Below the pieces are notes generated by a model that was given only the letters and a program-made list of their open reading frames with translations, ran no database searches and was not told where the DNA came from. Positions 34,272-42,315 of a stretch of 64,000 nt of DNA are shown one piece after another (positions within the stretch are counted from its first letter, which is position 1; the number at the start of each line of letters is the position of its first letter). Position numbers and translations under genes: made by a program. Location of the stretch: NCBI RefSeq assembly GCF_900107535.1, contig NZ_FNRA01000009.1, forward strand, positions 124,001 through 188,000, given 5' to 3'. This stretch comes from Pedobacter hartonius. GTDB lineage: Bacteria; Bacteroidota; Bacteroidia; Sphingobacteriales; Sphingobacteriaceae.

Positions 34272-35447
34272 TCAATGCCCGGTAACGGTATACCAGGGAA
34301 TTTTCAGCATTCCATGGTGCTGGTGCACCATCATCGCGTCTCCGATATATTTCCTGTCATACATTTCGTAAGGAACGCTGATCCGATGAGTTTTCTGCTG
34401 ATTCCCCCAGTGGGAAAGCCGGAGGTTGTAAATGGTTCTTTTGCCTGTGGTGATAAATTTTTCCACAACAATGGCTTTAAAGTCTTGGCTGACAGCAGTA
34501 TCGTAGATGCAGTTTACTGCGATAACTGAGCTGAATCCATAAATCAAGCAGGTTACGGCAAATGCAATAAGCCCGTAGATACCTGCTGAAGTCCTGGTGG
34601 TAAACTCACTATTTCTGATCACAAACACTATAAAAAGCACCATTCCGGCAAGTATTGCAGGTTGCCAGACCGCGGTGTAATCCAGCACCTGATATCGCGT
34701 ACCCTTAATCAGCAGGGAAAAGACCAATGCGGACAGTCCCCAGATGATCGTAGGAAACGGACTGTTCCGGCGGATTCCAATCCTGATCAATCCCCGGTAA
34801 CTTCGTAAGATCAGTCCGGATACCAGCGGGACAGCAAGGGCCAAAACTATCGTATACTTTTCAATCCCTGAAACGAATATCAGACCGGCGAGAGTGACCC
34901 CAATAAAATTTAAAAACCGCGAGGTATCCCTGGCATTGCAGAATTTCCCGAGTCTTTCTTCAGCAGTTTTTCCATATCCTGGCTGCTCCAGCATACTTTG
35001 ATATTTCTCTTCTTTTTCCAGTATATCAAGATCTTTGTACCGGCTTTGAAGCCAGCTGAGGATTTGCTCCGACTCTCTTAATAAGGTGCTGATCTGCAGC
35101 GTTTTCTTGTCCTTCGGAATAGCTTCAATATAAATATACTTTCCGTCAGCACGGTAGCCTTTGATCTCGGAAAAAAGTAATTCCCTTGCAGATATAGCGT
35201 TTACCAGGCGAACGCTGTCCTCCCCTATGACAAACTTCCCTATCATTGTGATGATAAAAGAATACATCAGGATGATCATCGTGAAGGCCATCAGGATGGC
35301 AATAAACCATTTTTCTCCTGCATCAGCACTTTTAATTGCTGCCGGAACAACAATAAGGATCAGCAGCCAGGCCAACACAAAAAAACCAAGACCAGACAAA
35401 GCCATGATTAAAACCCTTAACACTTTCGGGTAAGAATAAATTTTCAT
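34272..35447 (-). CDS. Multi-pass membrane protein of unknown function
   Basis: About 391 residues from MKIYSYPKVL (35447); a start at 35474 would add nine residues unlike a signal. Two membrane helices come first (VLIMALSGLGFFVLAWLLIL and FIAILMAFTMIILMYSFIIT). A soluble PH-like segment follows, with IGEDSVRLVNAISARELLFS, EIKGYRADGKYIYIEAIPKD and a helical linker. Then come about five more helices and a periplasmic or cytosolic tail rich in His/Tyr (MMVHQHHGMLKIPWYTVTGH). I recognise no named family. It lies between a thioesterase and a small acidic protein on the same strand. Confidence 0.65.
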   Translation of the reverse strand: MKIYSYPKVLRVLIMALSGLGFFVLAWLLILIVVPAAIKSADAGEKWFIAILMAFTMIILMYSFIITMIGKFVIGEDSVRLVNAISARELLFSEIKGYRADGKYIYIEAIPKDKKTLQISTLLRESEQILSWLQSRYKDLDILEKEEKYQSMLEQPGYGKTAEERLGKFCNARDTSRFLNFIGVTLAGLIFVSGIEKYTIVLALAVPLVSGLILRSYRGLIRIGIRRNSPFPTIIWGLSALVFSLLIKGTRYQVLDYTAVWQPAILAGMVLFIVFVIRNSEFTTRTSAGIYGLIAFAVTCLIYGFSSVIAVNCIYDTAVSQDFKAIVVEKFITTGKRTIYNLRLSHWGNQQKTHRISVPYEMYDRKYIGDAMMVHQHHGMLKIPWYTVTGH

Positions 35448-35532
35448 AAAGACTGTGCTTCTATTTGACCACAAATAAAAGAATATTTCAGCATATCCTG
35501 ATCACCTGTTGATGTGCTCCTGTCTGCGGGTT

Positions 35533-35787
35533 TTATGAAAAGTCTGTTCCTTCCCCATCCATGTCTTCTCCGTTTAAAACTTCGAGATCATCTTCATCGA
35601 GGTTTGTGTTGGGATCATCATCCGGATCAAGCTCAAGATCTTCATTGCTGTTTCCTGTATCTTCAGCTGAGTTATATCCGCCATTTACTTCTTCGTTGAT
35701 TGGCTTTTCCGCTTTATCCGGGTCAAGCTCTGAGGAAATAATCAGTTTATTATCTGCGTCAATACGTTTTTCTTCATTTGATTCCAT
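35533..35787 (-). CDS. Small, very acidic, disordered protein
   Basis: 84 residues, about 40 percent Asp/Glu and almost no hydrophobic residues: DTGNSNEDLELDPDDDPNTN then LDEDDLEVLNGEDMDGEGTD. It is predicted to be unfolded. Similar short Asp/Asn-rich proteins are common in Sphingobacteriaceae without known role; calcium binding or stress adaptation are guesses. The start MESNEEKRIDADNK is the only Met upstream of the body. Confidence 0.55.
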   Translation of the reverse strand: MESNEEKRIDADNKLIISSELDPDKAEKPINEEVNGGYNSAEDTGNSNEDLELDPDDDPNTNLDEDDLEVLNGEDMDGEGTDFS

Positions 35788-35919
35788 AATTCAATGTTTA
35801 GTGATAGAACAATATTTATTCAATTCGGTTTCATTAAAGAGAATGCCCGGCACGCGCTGATGATGAAGCCAAATAATAGGGTCAGCCTGTCAGGCCTGAA
35901 ATTTGGGCCCGCGTAAAAA

Positions 35920-37347
35920 TTACTGACCCGAAAATCCGAATAACGATCTTTCCCTGATGATTTCAGCAACCTTTTCTGGAACATATTCTTCCCAGCCGGG
36001 TGCATTTTCCTTTACCAGTTCAAGCACCCGGTCTGTTTGTACATGAAGATTGTTGACATTGTAATTCAGAATGTCTTCAATTTTATCATTCGCAATCAGA
36101 TATTCAAACAGGTCTATCAGATGGGGAGGAGGAGAAAACCTTTTGGAGTTAAATACGATATCGCCATCCAGTGTAGGATAGATGAAGAGTTTTACCTTTC
36201 TGCTGAACAAAGTGGCAAAGGCCTCTAAAATTCCGCCCTGCAGGTAACGGTAATGTTCTTCATCAAAAATAAATTCAAGGTTGGGATAGCCAAGAACAAC
36301 ACCCATTTTAAGAGCCGTGATCTTTGATAAGTAGGCAACCAGTTTATAATATTCGTGGAAGTTTGAGATGAGAACGGTCTGGCCAACGGAACAAAGAATA
36401 TCCACCCGGTCAAGAAAGTCTTTTTCATTGATCTCGGCACTGTCATCTGCTCCTCTTTCTTTCAGAGACTGCAAAGTCAGCTCTGTCACCACTATCACTT
36501 TTTCATTGTCCACATCAGGCTCCTGCATAAAACGCTCAACCCCTGTGTTGATCATATCCATATGAATATTGATCAGCGGACGGAAGCGGCCGCGAACGAT
36601 CATAATATGTTTTTTATACAAAACTTCTGATGGCTGCAGATTTTTACCGTCCGGACCAAATACGGCCGCATCAGATAAACCATATTTTACAAGGTGCAAA
36701 CTCATCAGACGGTTGTCCACTTCTTTAAAGCCAGGGCCTTCAAACCGGATCATATCAATCTGGATACGGTCCCTGCTCAGGTCATCCAGTAAAGAGAGTA
36801 AAAATACAACAGGTGATTTATGGTAATTGTAACAGGCATATACCAGGTTAACGCCCAAGGTACCCACTGCGGAATGCTGTAGGCCATGGTCATTGTCCAA
36901 CAGTTTCACATGCAGTACCACGTCATGAAATTCGCCATTCGGCTCCTGCTGATAACGCAGGCCCATCCAGCCATGCCCTTCATTGGTCTTTTGATAATTC
37001 AGCGAGGAAAAGGTGTCCGCAAAAGCAAAAAAAGTTGAAGCATCACCCCTCTTGGCTGCTAAACGCTCAATGACCAGGTTGTATTCATGTTCCAGCATTG
37101 ACATTAGGCGCTGCTCACTTACATAACGCTTTACCAGCTGCACTCCGTAAATTGCATCCGAAAAGGCCATGTCATAGGCAGACATCGTTTTTGCTATCGT
37201 ACCGGCCGCAGCACCTGCCTTAAAAAAATTTGCCGCTACATCCTGCCCTGCGCCGATTTCTGCAAATGACCCGTAGATTTTTGGGTCCAGGTTGACGGCA
37301 AGAGCTTTTTGTTTTGTTCCGATAAACTTGTTGTGAATGTTTTCCAT
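35920..37347 (-). CDS. Conserved protein of unknown function (about 475 residues)
   Basis: Starting at MENIHNKFIGTKQKALAVNL (37347); an upstream ATG at 37437 would add a hydrophobic 30-residue leader (MLKMLIF-like) that the rest of the protein does not look built for. The sequence is soluble alpha/beta, with KIYGSFAEIGAGQDVAANFF, AKTMSAYDMAFSDAIYGVQL, QHSAVGTLGVNLVYACYNYH, RPLINIHMDMINTGVERFM and a C-terminal LFEYLIANDKIEDILNYNV. I recall this as a widespread Bacteroidota/cyanobacterial family often labelled, without good grounds, as a nicotinate-nucleotide adenylyltransferase; no H-I-G-H nucleotidyltransferase motif is present. Function therefore unknown. Confidence 0.6.
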   Translation of the reverse strand: MENIHNKFIGTKQKALAVNLDPKIYGSFAEIGAGQDVAANFFKAGAAAGTIAKTMSAYDMAFSDAIYGVQLVKRYVSEQRLMSMLEHEYNLVIERLAAKRGDASTFFAFADTFSSLNYQKTNEGHGWMGLRYQQEPNGEFHDVVLHVKLLDNDHGLQHSAVGTLGVNLVYACYNYHKSPVVFLLSLLDDLSRDRIQIDMIRFEGPGFKEVDNRLMSLHLVKYGLSDAAVFGPDGKNLQPSEVLYKKHIMIVRGRFRPLINIHMDMINTGVERFMQEPDVDNEKVIVVTELTLQSLKERGADDSAEINEKDFLDRVDILCSVGQTVLISNFHEYYKLVAYLSKITALKMGVVLGYPNLEFIFDEEHYRYLQGGILEAFATLFSRKVKLFIYPTLDGDIVFNSKRFSPPPHLIDLFEYLIANDKIEDILNYNVNNLHVQTDRVLELVKENAPGWEEYVPEKVAEIIRERSLFGFSGQ

Positions 37348-37506
37348 GCGACTAAAAAGGTAACTGAATGATATGATCGCCGCAAAGATAAGCATCTTTA
37401 AGAAGAACCCACAACAAGGAGTTACATGTTTCAACATTTACCTTTGATATGCATATATTTTTTTTTACTATTGCGGCACTAGTCAAACTTAGAATTATTA
37501 TAAATA

Positions 37507-37929
37507 ATGTGGAAACTTATGTATCGGAACCCTCGCCGCAATCGGGGTTATTTTTGGAATGTCGAGCGATGCGGCACGGGCCCAGGTATGTGGTGGGACA
37601 GCCGCAGGTTATTAAACGAGACCAAAGCAGCGCTGGCAAGTAAAAAATTCGACGGCAAGTCGTTATTCCTGGGTATTGCCAATACCATGCCCCCGGGGAT
37701 GGATACGACGCAGGCCGTCAGCGATACTTCGGGTAATAACGGGCATATCAGGGCGATACTTGCACTGGATAAAGCGATCAGCAGCCGTCCCGGTACCGGA
37801 TTGAAGTATACCTGTAAATTCTACAATGATGATGACCACAGTTCAGTTCCTTTGATCGCAGAATATGATGCCCTTCATTTTTTGTATAAAGGATTCGGGG
37901 ACAAGCTTAAAGCATTACAGAAGAAATAG
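37507..37929 (+). pseudogene. C-terminal relic of an alpha/beta-hydrolase esterase
   Basis: The frame holds GPGMWWDSRRLLNETKAALA, KKFDGKSLFLGIANTMPPGM, HIRAILALDKAISSRPGTGL and YNDDDHSSVPLIAEYDALHF (split into pieces). This is the last 120 residues of the Bacteroidota putative-esterase family related to esterase D (normally D-P-S-M-W-W-D; catalytic His in D-D-D-H-G-S-V-P). The catalytic His survives but the first two thirds, including the G-H-S-x-G nucleophile, are absent. The first dozen codons do not match the family. A dead fragment. Confidence 0.75.
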
Positions 37930-37937
37930 TACCCCTA

Positions 37938-38702
37938 TCAGCCTACCAGTTTTACCTGGTTGTACTGGTAAAACATCTCCCTGGCTTTCACTACATCACC
38001 AATAATGATAATTGCCGGATTGCTCAGCCCTTCTTTTAAAGCTGCCTTCTGTAAGTCCCTCACTTCACACACCACCTGTCTCTGATGTGGCAGGGAAACA
38101 TACTGAATAATTGCTGCCGGTGTGGAACCCATTCCGCCTGCTGAATAGATAGCGGAGATTTCCGCCATTTTCTTCATGCCCATATAAATCACTATGGTAG
38201 CGGAACTGTGCATTGCGCATTTCAGATCTTCAGACAAACTCCCGTCTTTTTTAGTGCCGGTAATGATCCATACGCTTTCACTGATGCCGCGATGCGTGAG
38301 AGGGATACCCGCAAAACCCGCTCCCTGCATGCTGCTGATACCGGGCACATAAGTCGCTTTTATGCCCTGCATCTCGGCAAACAGCAATTCTTCAAAGCCC
38401 CGGCCAAAGATAAACGGATCGCCTCCCTTCAAACGCACCACAACCTTATAGATACCGGCATAGGCCACAATCAGGTCGTTGATCCGCTCCTGAGGCGTAC
38501 AAATTCCGTAAGGTTGTTTCCCAACATAAACCATCTCACATGTTTTTGGGGCAATTGCCAGTAATTCCTTATTGCAGAGGTTATCATAAAGAATAACATC
38601 TGCCCTCTTTAAGATCTGATGTGCTTTCATAGTGATCAATTCAGGATTTCCCGGACCCGCTCCCATAATAAAAAGGCCAAAATCTTCATTTTTTGCTCCC
38701 AT
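37938..38702 (-). CDS. cobA: Uroporphyrinogen-III C-methyltransferase (siroheme synthesis)
   Basis: 254 residues. SUMT motifs are clear: MGAGPGNPELITMKA (SAM site), VRLKGGDPFIFGRGFEE (the hallmark G-G-D-P-F-x-F-G-R), VPGISSMQGAGFAGIPLTHR and FIMGAG at the start. The enzyme adds two methyl groups to uroporphyrinogen III, giving precorrin-2 for siroheme, the cofactor of NirB encoded divergently 244 bp away. There is no CysG dehydrogenase/chelatase domain, so other enzymes must complete siroheme. The shared intergenic region carries the Fnr-like palindrome at 38767-38782. Confidence 0.92.
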   Translation of the reverse strand: MGAKNEDFGLFIMGAGPGNPELITMKAHQILKRADVILYDNLCNKELLAIAPKTCEMVYVGKQPYGICTPQERINDLIVAYAGIYKVVVRLKGGDPFIFGRGFEELLFAEMQGIKATYVPGISSMQGAGFAGIPLTHRGISESVWIITGTKKDGSLSEDLKCAMHSSATIVIYMGMKKMAEISAIYSAGGMGSTPAAIIQYVSLPHQRQVVCEVRDLQKAALKEGLSNPAIIIIGDVVKAREMFYQYNQVKLVG

Positions 38703-38766
38703 AATTACAACACTTTAAGTGATATAAAATAAAATTTGACAAAATTCATGACAAAAGCCAATATTT

Positions 38767-38782
38767 TATGATAAAAATCATA
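38767..38782 (+). promoter_or_regulatory. Fnr/Crp-like palindrome before nirB
   Basis: TATGAT-AAAA-ATCATA is a perfect 6-4-6 palindrome, the geometry of Crp/Fnr-family sites (Fnr: TTGAT-N4-ATCAA). It is centred about 50 bp upstream of the inferred nirB transcription start, in the range used by activators, and lies between cobA and nirB so could serve both. Two Crp/Fnr genes are encoded in the same island. Confidence 0.65.
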
Positions 38783-38789
38783 CAAAGTA

Positions 38790-38818
38790 TTGTTTTATTA
38801 ATTTTTATACTACATTTG
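38790..38818 (+). promoter_or_regulatory. Candidate nirB promoter
   Basis: TACATTTG (38811-38818) fits TAnnTTTG; a TTG at 38790-38792 lies 18 bp upstream as an imperfect -33 box. The 5' leader would be about 120 nt and contains an inverted repeat GGATAT/ATATCC (38841-38846, 38858-38863). Confidence 0.5.
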
Positions 38819-38946
38819 AATATTATAAATCATGTTTATTGGATATTAACAAATGATATATCCATTTTTTCATGATAATTACAATATAAAAACCAGAATA
38901 CCGCAGCTATCAGATTAAAATAAAATGTAAAAAGCCCCTTATTTTT

Positions 38947-41472
38947 ATGAAACAGTTAAAAATAATCGTAATCGGAAATGGAATGGTAGGATATAAATTC
39001 TGCGAAAAGCTGAGCGCCAAATCCCCTTCTTTTGATCTTACTGTTTTTGGGGAAGAACCCCGCCGGGCATATGACCGTGTTCACCTGAGCGAATACTTTG
39101 CCGGTAAAACAGCAGATGACCTTTCACTCTCTGCCGCAAACTGGTACGAGGAACAAAACATCAGCCTGCTGCTGGGCAATCCGGTTGTCCGGATAAACCG
39201 GCAGCTGAAAAAGGTATACGCGGCTGACGGAATAGCGTATCCTTATGATATCCTGGTGTTTGCCACCGGCTCCGGCGCATTTGTACCGAATATCCCGGGT
39301 ATTGACAAAGAAGGCGTTTTTGTATACCGGACCATAGAAGATCTCGATCTGATCAGGGAGTACGCAAAAAAATCAGTTACAGCTTCAGTGATAGGCGGAG
39401 GTTTGCTGGGGCTGGAAGCAGCCAAAGCATTGATTGACCTGGGAATTGAAAATACCAGCATCATCGAGTTTGCACCCAGGTTAATGCCCAGACAGATTGA
39501 TGCTGCCGGCAGCGGGATGTTAACATCAAAGCTCGCCCAACTGGGACTGCAGATCCATTTGAATAAAAACACAAGCAGCATTGAAGGTGAAGGCCGCATC
39601 AGCGCATTGAAATTCAGTGACGGTGAATCCCTGCCGGTTGATATGCTGGTGATCTCTGCAGGTATCAAACCACGGGACGAACTGGCAAAGGCATGCGGAA
39701 TTGAAACAGGCCCGCGCGGCGGAATTGTAGTGGATGAAAACATGCAGACCAATGATCCTTCAGTATTTGCCATAGGCGAATGTGCCCTCTATGAAGGGAT
39801 GATTTACGGCCTGATCGCCCCGGGCTACGAAATGGCCGAAGTACTGGCCTCCAGCCTTTGCGGCACCGCTAAAACTTTTACAGGCTTTGATATGAGTACA
39901 AAACTCAAACTGATTGGTATTGATGTAGCCAGTTTTGGCGATAATTTCATTACTGAGCCGGATTGCCGCACCATCATCTTCGAAAACAAACATAAAGGAG
40001 TTTATAAACGGATCAATGTAAGTAATGACGGGCAGTATCTCTTAGGAGGTATATTGATTGGAGATGCAACAGCCTATAACCTGCTGTTGCAAACCTCCAG
40101 TAACAAAATCGTGCTGTCTGAAAACCCCGAAGAACTGATACTGGGCAGCCGCGGTGCAGCTGAATGTTCAAACCCGGGAGCGGGAATTACCGCCTTGCCT
40201 GACGGGGCACTGATCTGCAGTTGCGAAGGCATCAGCAAGGGTAACATTTGCTCAGCGGTGGCTGACGGCAGCTGTGAAAACATTGACGACATAAAAAAGT
40301 GCACCAAAGCGGGCACGGGCTGCGGGGGCTGTGTGCCAATGATCAAAGATCTGGTCACATACACCTTAAAATCACAGGGGAAATACGTCAGGAATGTGAT
40401 CTGTGAACATTTTAATTACAGCAGACAGGAGCTTTTTGACCTGATCCATATCCATGAACTGAAAAGCTATGACCAGGTGCTGGATGCGCTGGGAAAAAAT
40501 GACGGATGCGAAGTGTGTAAACCCCTGGTATCCTCCCTGCTCGCCAGCCTCTGGAATGAGATGATCCTGAAAAAAGGGAATGATGTAGCCCAGGACAGCA
40601 ATGACCGCTTCCTGGCCAATATCCAGAAAGGAGGCTCCTACTCCGTTGTGCCAAGGATCCCGGGAGGAGAGATCACGCCGGATAAACTGATCATCATCGG
40701 CAGCGTAGCCAAAAAATATAACCTGTACACCAAGATTACCGGCGGCCAGCGTATCGACCTGTTCGGCGCTCACCTGAACGATCTGCCTCTGATCTGGGAA
40801 GAATTAATTGCAGCCGGCTTTGAAAGCGGGCATGCCTATGGAAAAGGACTGCGAACCGTAAAAAGTTGTGTGGGCAGTACCTGGTGCAGGTTCGGGCTGC
40901 ATGACAGCGTGAGCTTTGCCATCAGGATCGAAGAACGGTACAGGGGAATACGCGCACCACATAAATTCAAATCAGCAGTCAGCGGCTGCATCAGGGAGTG
41001 TGCAGAAGCACAAAGTAAAGATTTCGGCATCATTGCGACAGAAAAGGGATGGAACCTCTACGTCTGCGGAAATGGAGGCAGCAAACCCCAGCATGCCCTG
41101 CTGCTGGCAACAGACCTGGACAGTGACACCTGCATCAGGTATATTGACAGGTTCCTGATGTTCTACATCCGCACGGCCGATCCGCTGACCAGGACTGCCA
41201 CATGGCTGAATAAAATGGAAGGCGGAATCGATTACCTGCGAAATGTGATCATCAATGACAGCCTGGGAATGGCAGCGCAGTGGGAATACGAGATCGGGAA
41301 CCTAATCCACTCCTATCAGTGCGAGTGGAAGGAAGCGGTGGAAAACCCTGCCATCAGAAAGCGGTTCTCCCACTTTGTTAATGCGCCCGAAGAAAAAGAT
41401 CCGACGATAGCCTTTGTAGAGATGCGCGGGCAAAAGAAAACAGCGGAATGGAATATATCTAACCAAATATAA
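38947..41472 (+). CDS. nirB: NAD(P)H-dependent nitrite reductase, large subunit
   Basis: 841 residues. Domains in order: FAD/NAD reductase (1-310; IIVIGNGMVGYKFCEKL, LVFATGSGAF, SVIGGGLLGLEAAKALIDLG, VFAIGECALY), rubredoxin-reductase-like C-domain, BFD-type [2Fe-2S] domain at about 420-470 (ICSCEG ... CTKAGTGCGGC), a nitrite/sulfite reductase ferredoxin-like half (about 575-630) and the siroheme/[4Fe-4S] domain. The cluster ligands are CVGSTWC (about 640-646) and GCIRECAEA (about 680). It reduces nitrite to ammonium with six electrons in the cytoplasm. NirD, transporter and nitrate reductase genes follow on the same strand. Confidence 0.95.
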   Translation: MKQLKIIVIGNGMVGYKFCEKLSAKSPSFDLTVFGEEPRRAYDRVHLSEYFAGKTADDLSLSAANWYEEQNISLLLGNPVVRINRQLKKVYAADGIAYPYDILVFATGSGAFVPNIPGIDKEGVFVYRTIEDLDLIREYAKKSVTASVIGGGLLGLEAAKALIDLGIENTSIIEFAPRLMPRQIDAAGSGMLTSKLAQLGLQIHLNKNTSSIEGEGRISALKFSDGESLPVDMLVISAGIKPRDELAKACGIETGPRGGIVVDENMQTNDPSVFAIGECALYEGMIYGLIAPGYEMAEVLASSLCGTAKTFTGFDMSTKLKLIGIDVASFGDNFITEPDCRTIIFENKHKGVYKRINVSNDGQYLLGGILIGDATAYNLLLQTSSNKIVLSENPEELILGSRGAAECSNPGAGITALPDGALICSCEGISKGNICSAVADGSCENIDDIKKCTKAGTGCGGCVPMIKDLVTYTLKSQGKYVRNVICEHFNYSRQELFDLIHIHELKSYDQVLDALGKNDGCEVCKPLVSSLLASLWNEMILKKGNDVAQDSNDRFLANIQKGGSYSVVPRIPGGEITPDKLIIIGSVAKKYNLYTKITGGQRIDLFGAHLNDLPLIWEELIAAGFESGHAYGKGLRTVKSCVGSTWCRFGLHDSVSFAIRIEERYRGIRAPHKFKSAVSGCIRECAEAQSKDFGIIATEKGWNLYVCGNGGSKPQHALLLATDLDSDTCIRYIDRFLMFYIRTADPLTRTATWLNKMEGGIDYLRNVIINDSLGMAAQWEYEIGNLIHSYQCEWKEAVENPAIRKRFSHFVNAPEEKDPTIAFVEMRGQKKTAEWNISNQI

Positions 41473-41504
41473 TCAACCAGTTACCAACCTAAAACTCAAA
41501 CAGG

Positions 41505-41855
41505 ATGACAGAAACATCAACTACATGGTTAGCCGCTTGCCGGGTCGAGGATGCCGTAGAAAATGGCGGCGTCTGCGTGAAAAACGGCGAAGATCAGATT
41601 GCACTCTTCTATTTTACCAGAAGAAACGAATGGTTTGCCACACAAAATGAATGCCCCCACCGAAAGCAGATGGCATTGAGCCGCGGAATGACCGGATCTG
41701 CTACCGACGAACCTAAGGTAGCCTGCCCTTTTCATAAAAAAACATTCTCACTGATCACCGGAGAATGTTTAAGCGGTGATGAATGTGCAATTAAAACCTA
41801 TCCTGTAAGGATAGAAAACGGTACGGTTTACATCTGTACAACCCAAAATTTTTAA
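41505..41855 (+). CDS. nirD: Nitrite reductase small subunit, Rieske type
   Basis: 116 residues, 32 bp after nirB. Unlike enterobacterial NirD, which has lost its ligands, this one keeps a full Rieske set: C-P-H in NECPHRKQMALSRG and C-P-F-H in VACPFHKKTFSLITG. A [2Fe-2S] centre is therefore expected. The C-terminal YPVRIENGTVYICT strand pair completes the fold. It assists NirB in electron delivery to the siroheme. Confidence 0.92.
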   Translation: MTETSTTWLAACRVEDAVENGGVCVKNGEDQIALFYFTRRNEWFATQNECPHRKQMALSRGMTGSATDEPKVACPFHKKTFSLITGECLSGDECAIKTYPVRIENGTVYICTTQNF

Positions 41856-41882
41856 AGCTATAAACCTCTCAAATACCTCAGC

Positions 41883-42278
41883 ATGACTCTAAAAAAATAT
41901 GCAGCCTTGTCTGGCTGCCTGGCTATCACTATGCTGTCTTTTTCAACCCGTTCACAAACTAAGGCGGTACTTTTTGACGGCTATCTGGTTGCCGGGTATG
42001 TAGACCACGGTGGGTTCATCAATTGTACCGGCCCCAGTATTAAGTTTACCAAAAAACCCTATTCCGTGTTACTGGGCCTGCTGCCCAGCCTGAGGATCAA
42101 AGAAGACAAGGTTGCACCGGGCGCTACAAAAAACAGTGCGCTCACGCCTAACCTGGGCTTCGGGATCAGCGCAGCATTCCATCACCTTGCATTACAGCTT
42201 CCCTTTTACTATAACGCAAAAACCACTGTAAAAAATGGCAAATGGAACCCCGGAATTGGCTTAGGCTATAAATTTTAA
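41883..42278 (+). CDS. Small exported beta-rich protein in the nitrate operon
   Basis: 131 residues. Signal peptide MTLKKYAALSGCLAITMLSF to TRSQ. The mature part is made of amphipathic strands: VLFDGYLVAGYVDHGGFINC, YSVLLGLLPSLRIKED, TPNLGFGISAAFHHLALQLP and a C-terminal WNPGIGLGYKF ending in Phe, as in outer-membrane barrels. With fewer than 110 mature residues it could be an 8-strand-like mini-barrel or an incomplete one. I recognise no family. It lies between nirD (27 bp) and narK (37 bp) on the same strand, so a role in nitrate/nitrite passage through the outer membrane is a guess from position. Confidence 0.6.
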   Translation: MTLKKYAALSGCLAITMLSFSTRSQTKAVLFDGYLVAGYVDHGGFINCTGPSIKFTKKPYSVLLGLLPSLRIKEDKVAPGATKNSALTPNLGFGISAAFHHLALQLPFYYNAKTTVKNGKWNPGIGLGYKF

Positions 42279-42315
42279 AGAACCACAATTTATGTATCAC
42301 GCTTAACCGACCCTT

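Noticed and set aside
35920..37437. N-terminal membrane anchor from the upstream ATG at 37437
   Set aside because: The extra 30 residues look like read-through of noncoding sequence; MENIHNKF is the natural start of this soluble family.
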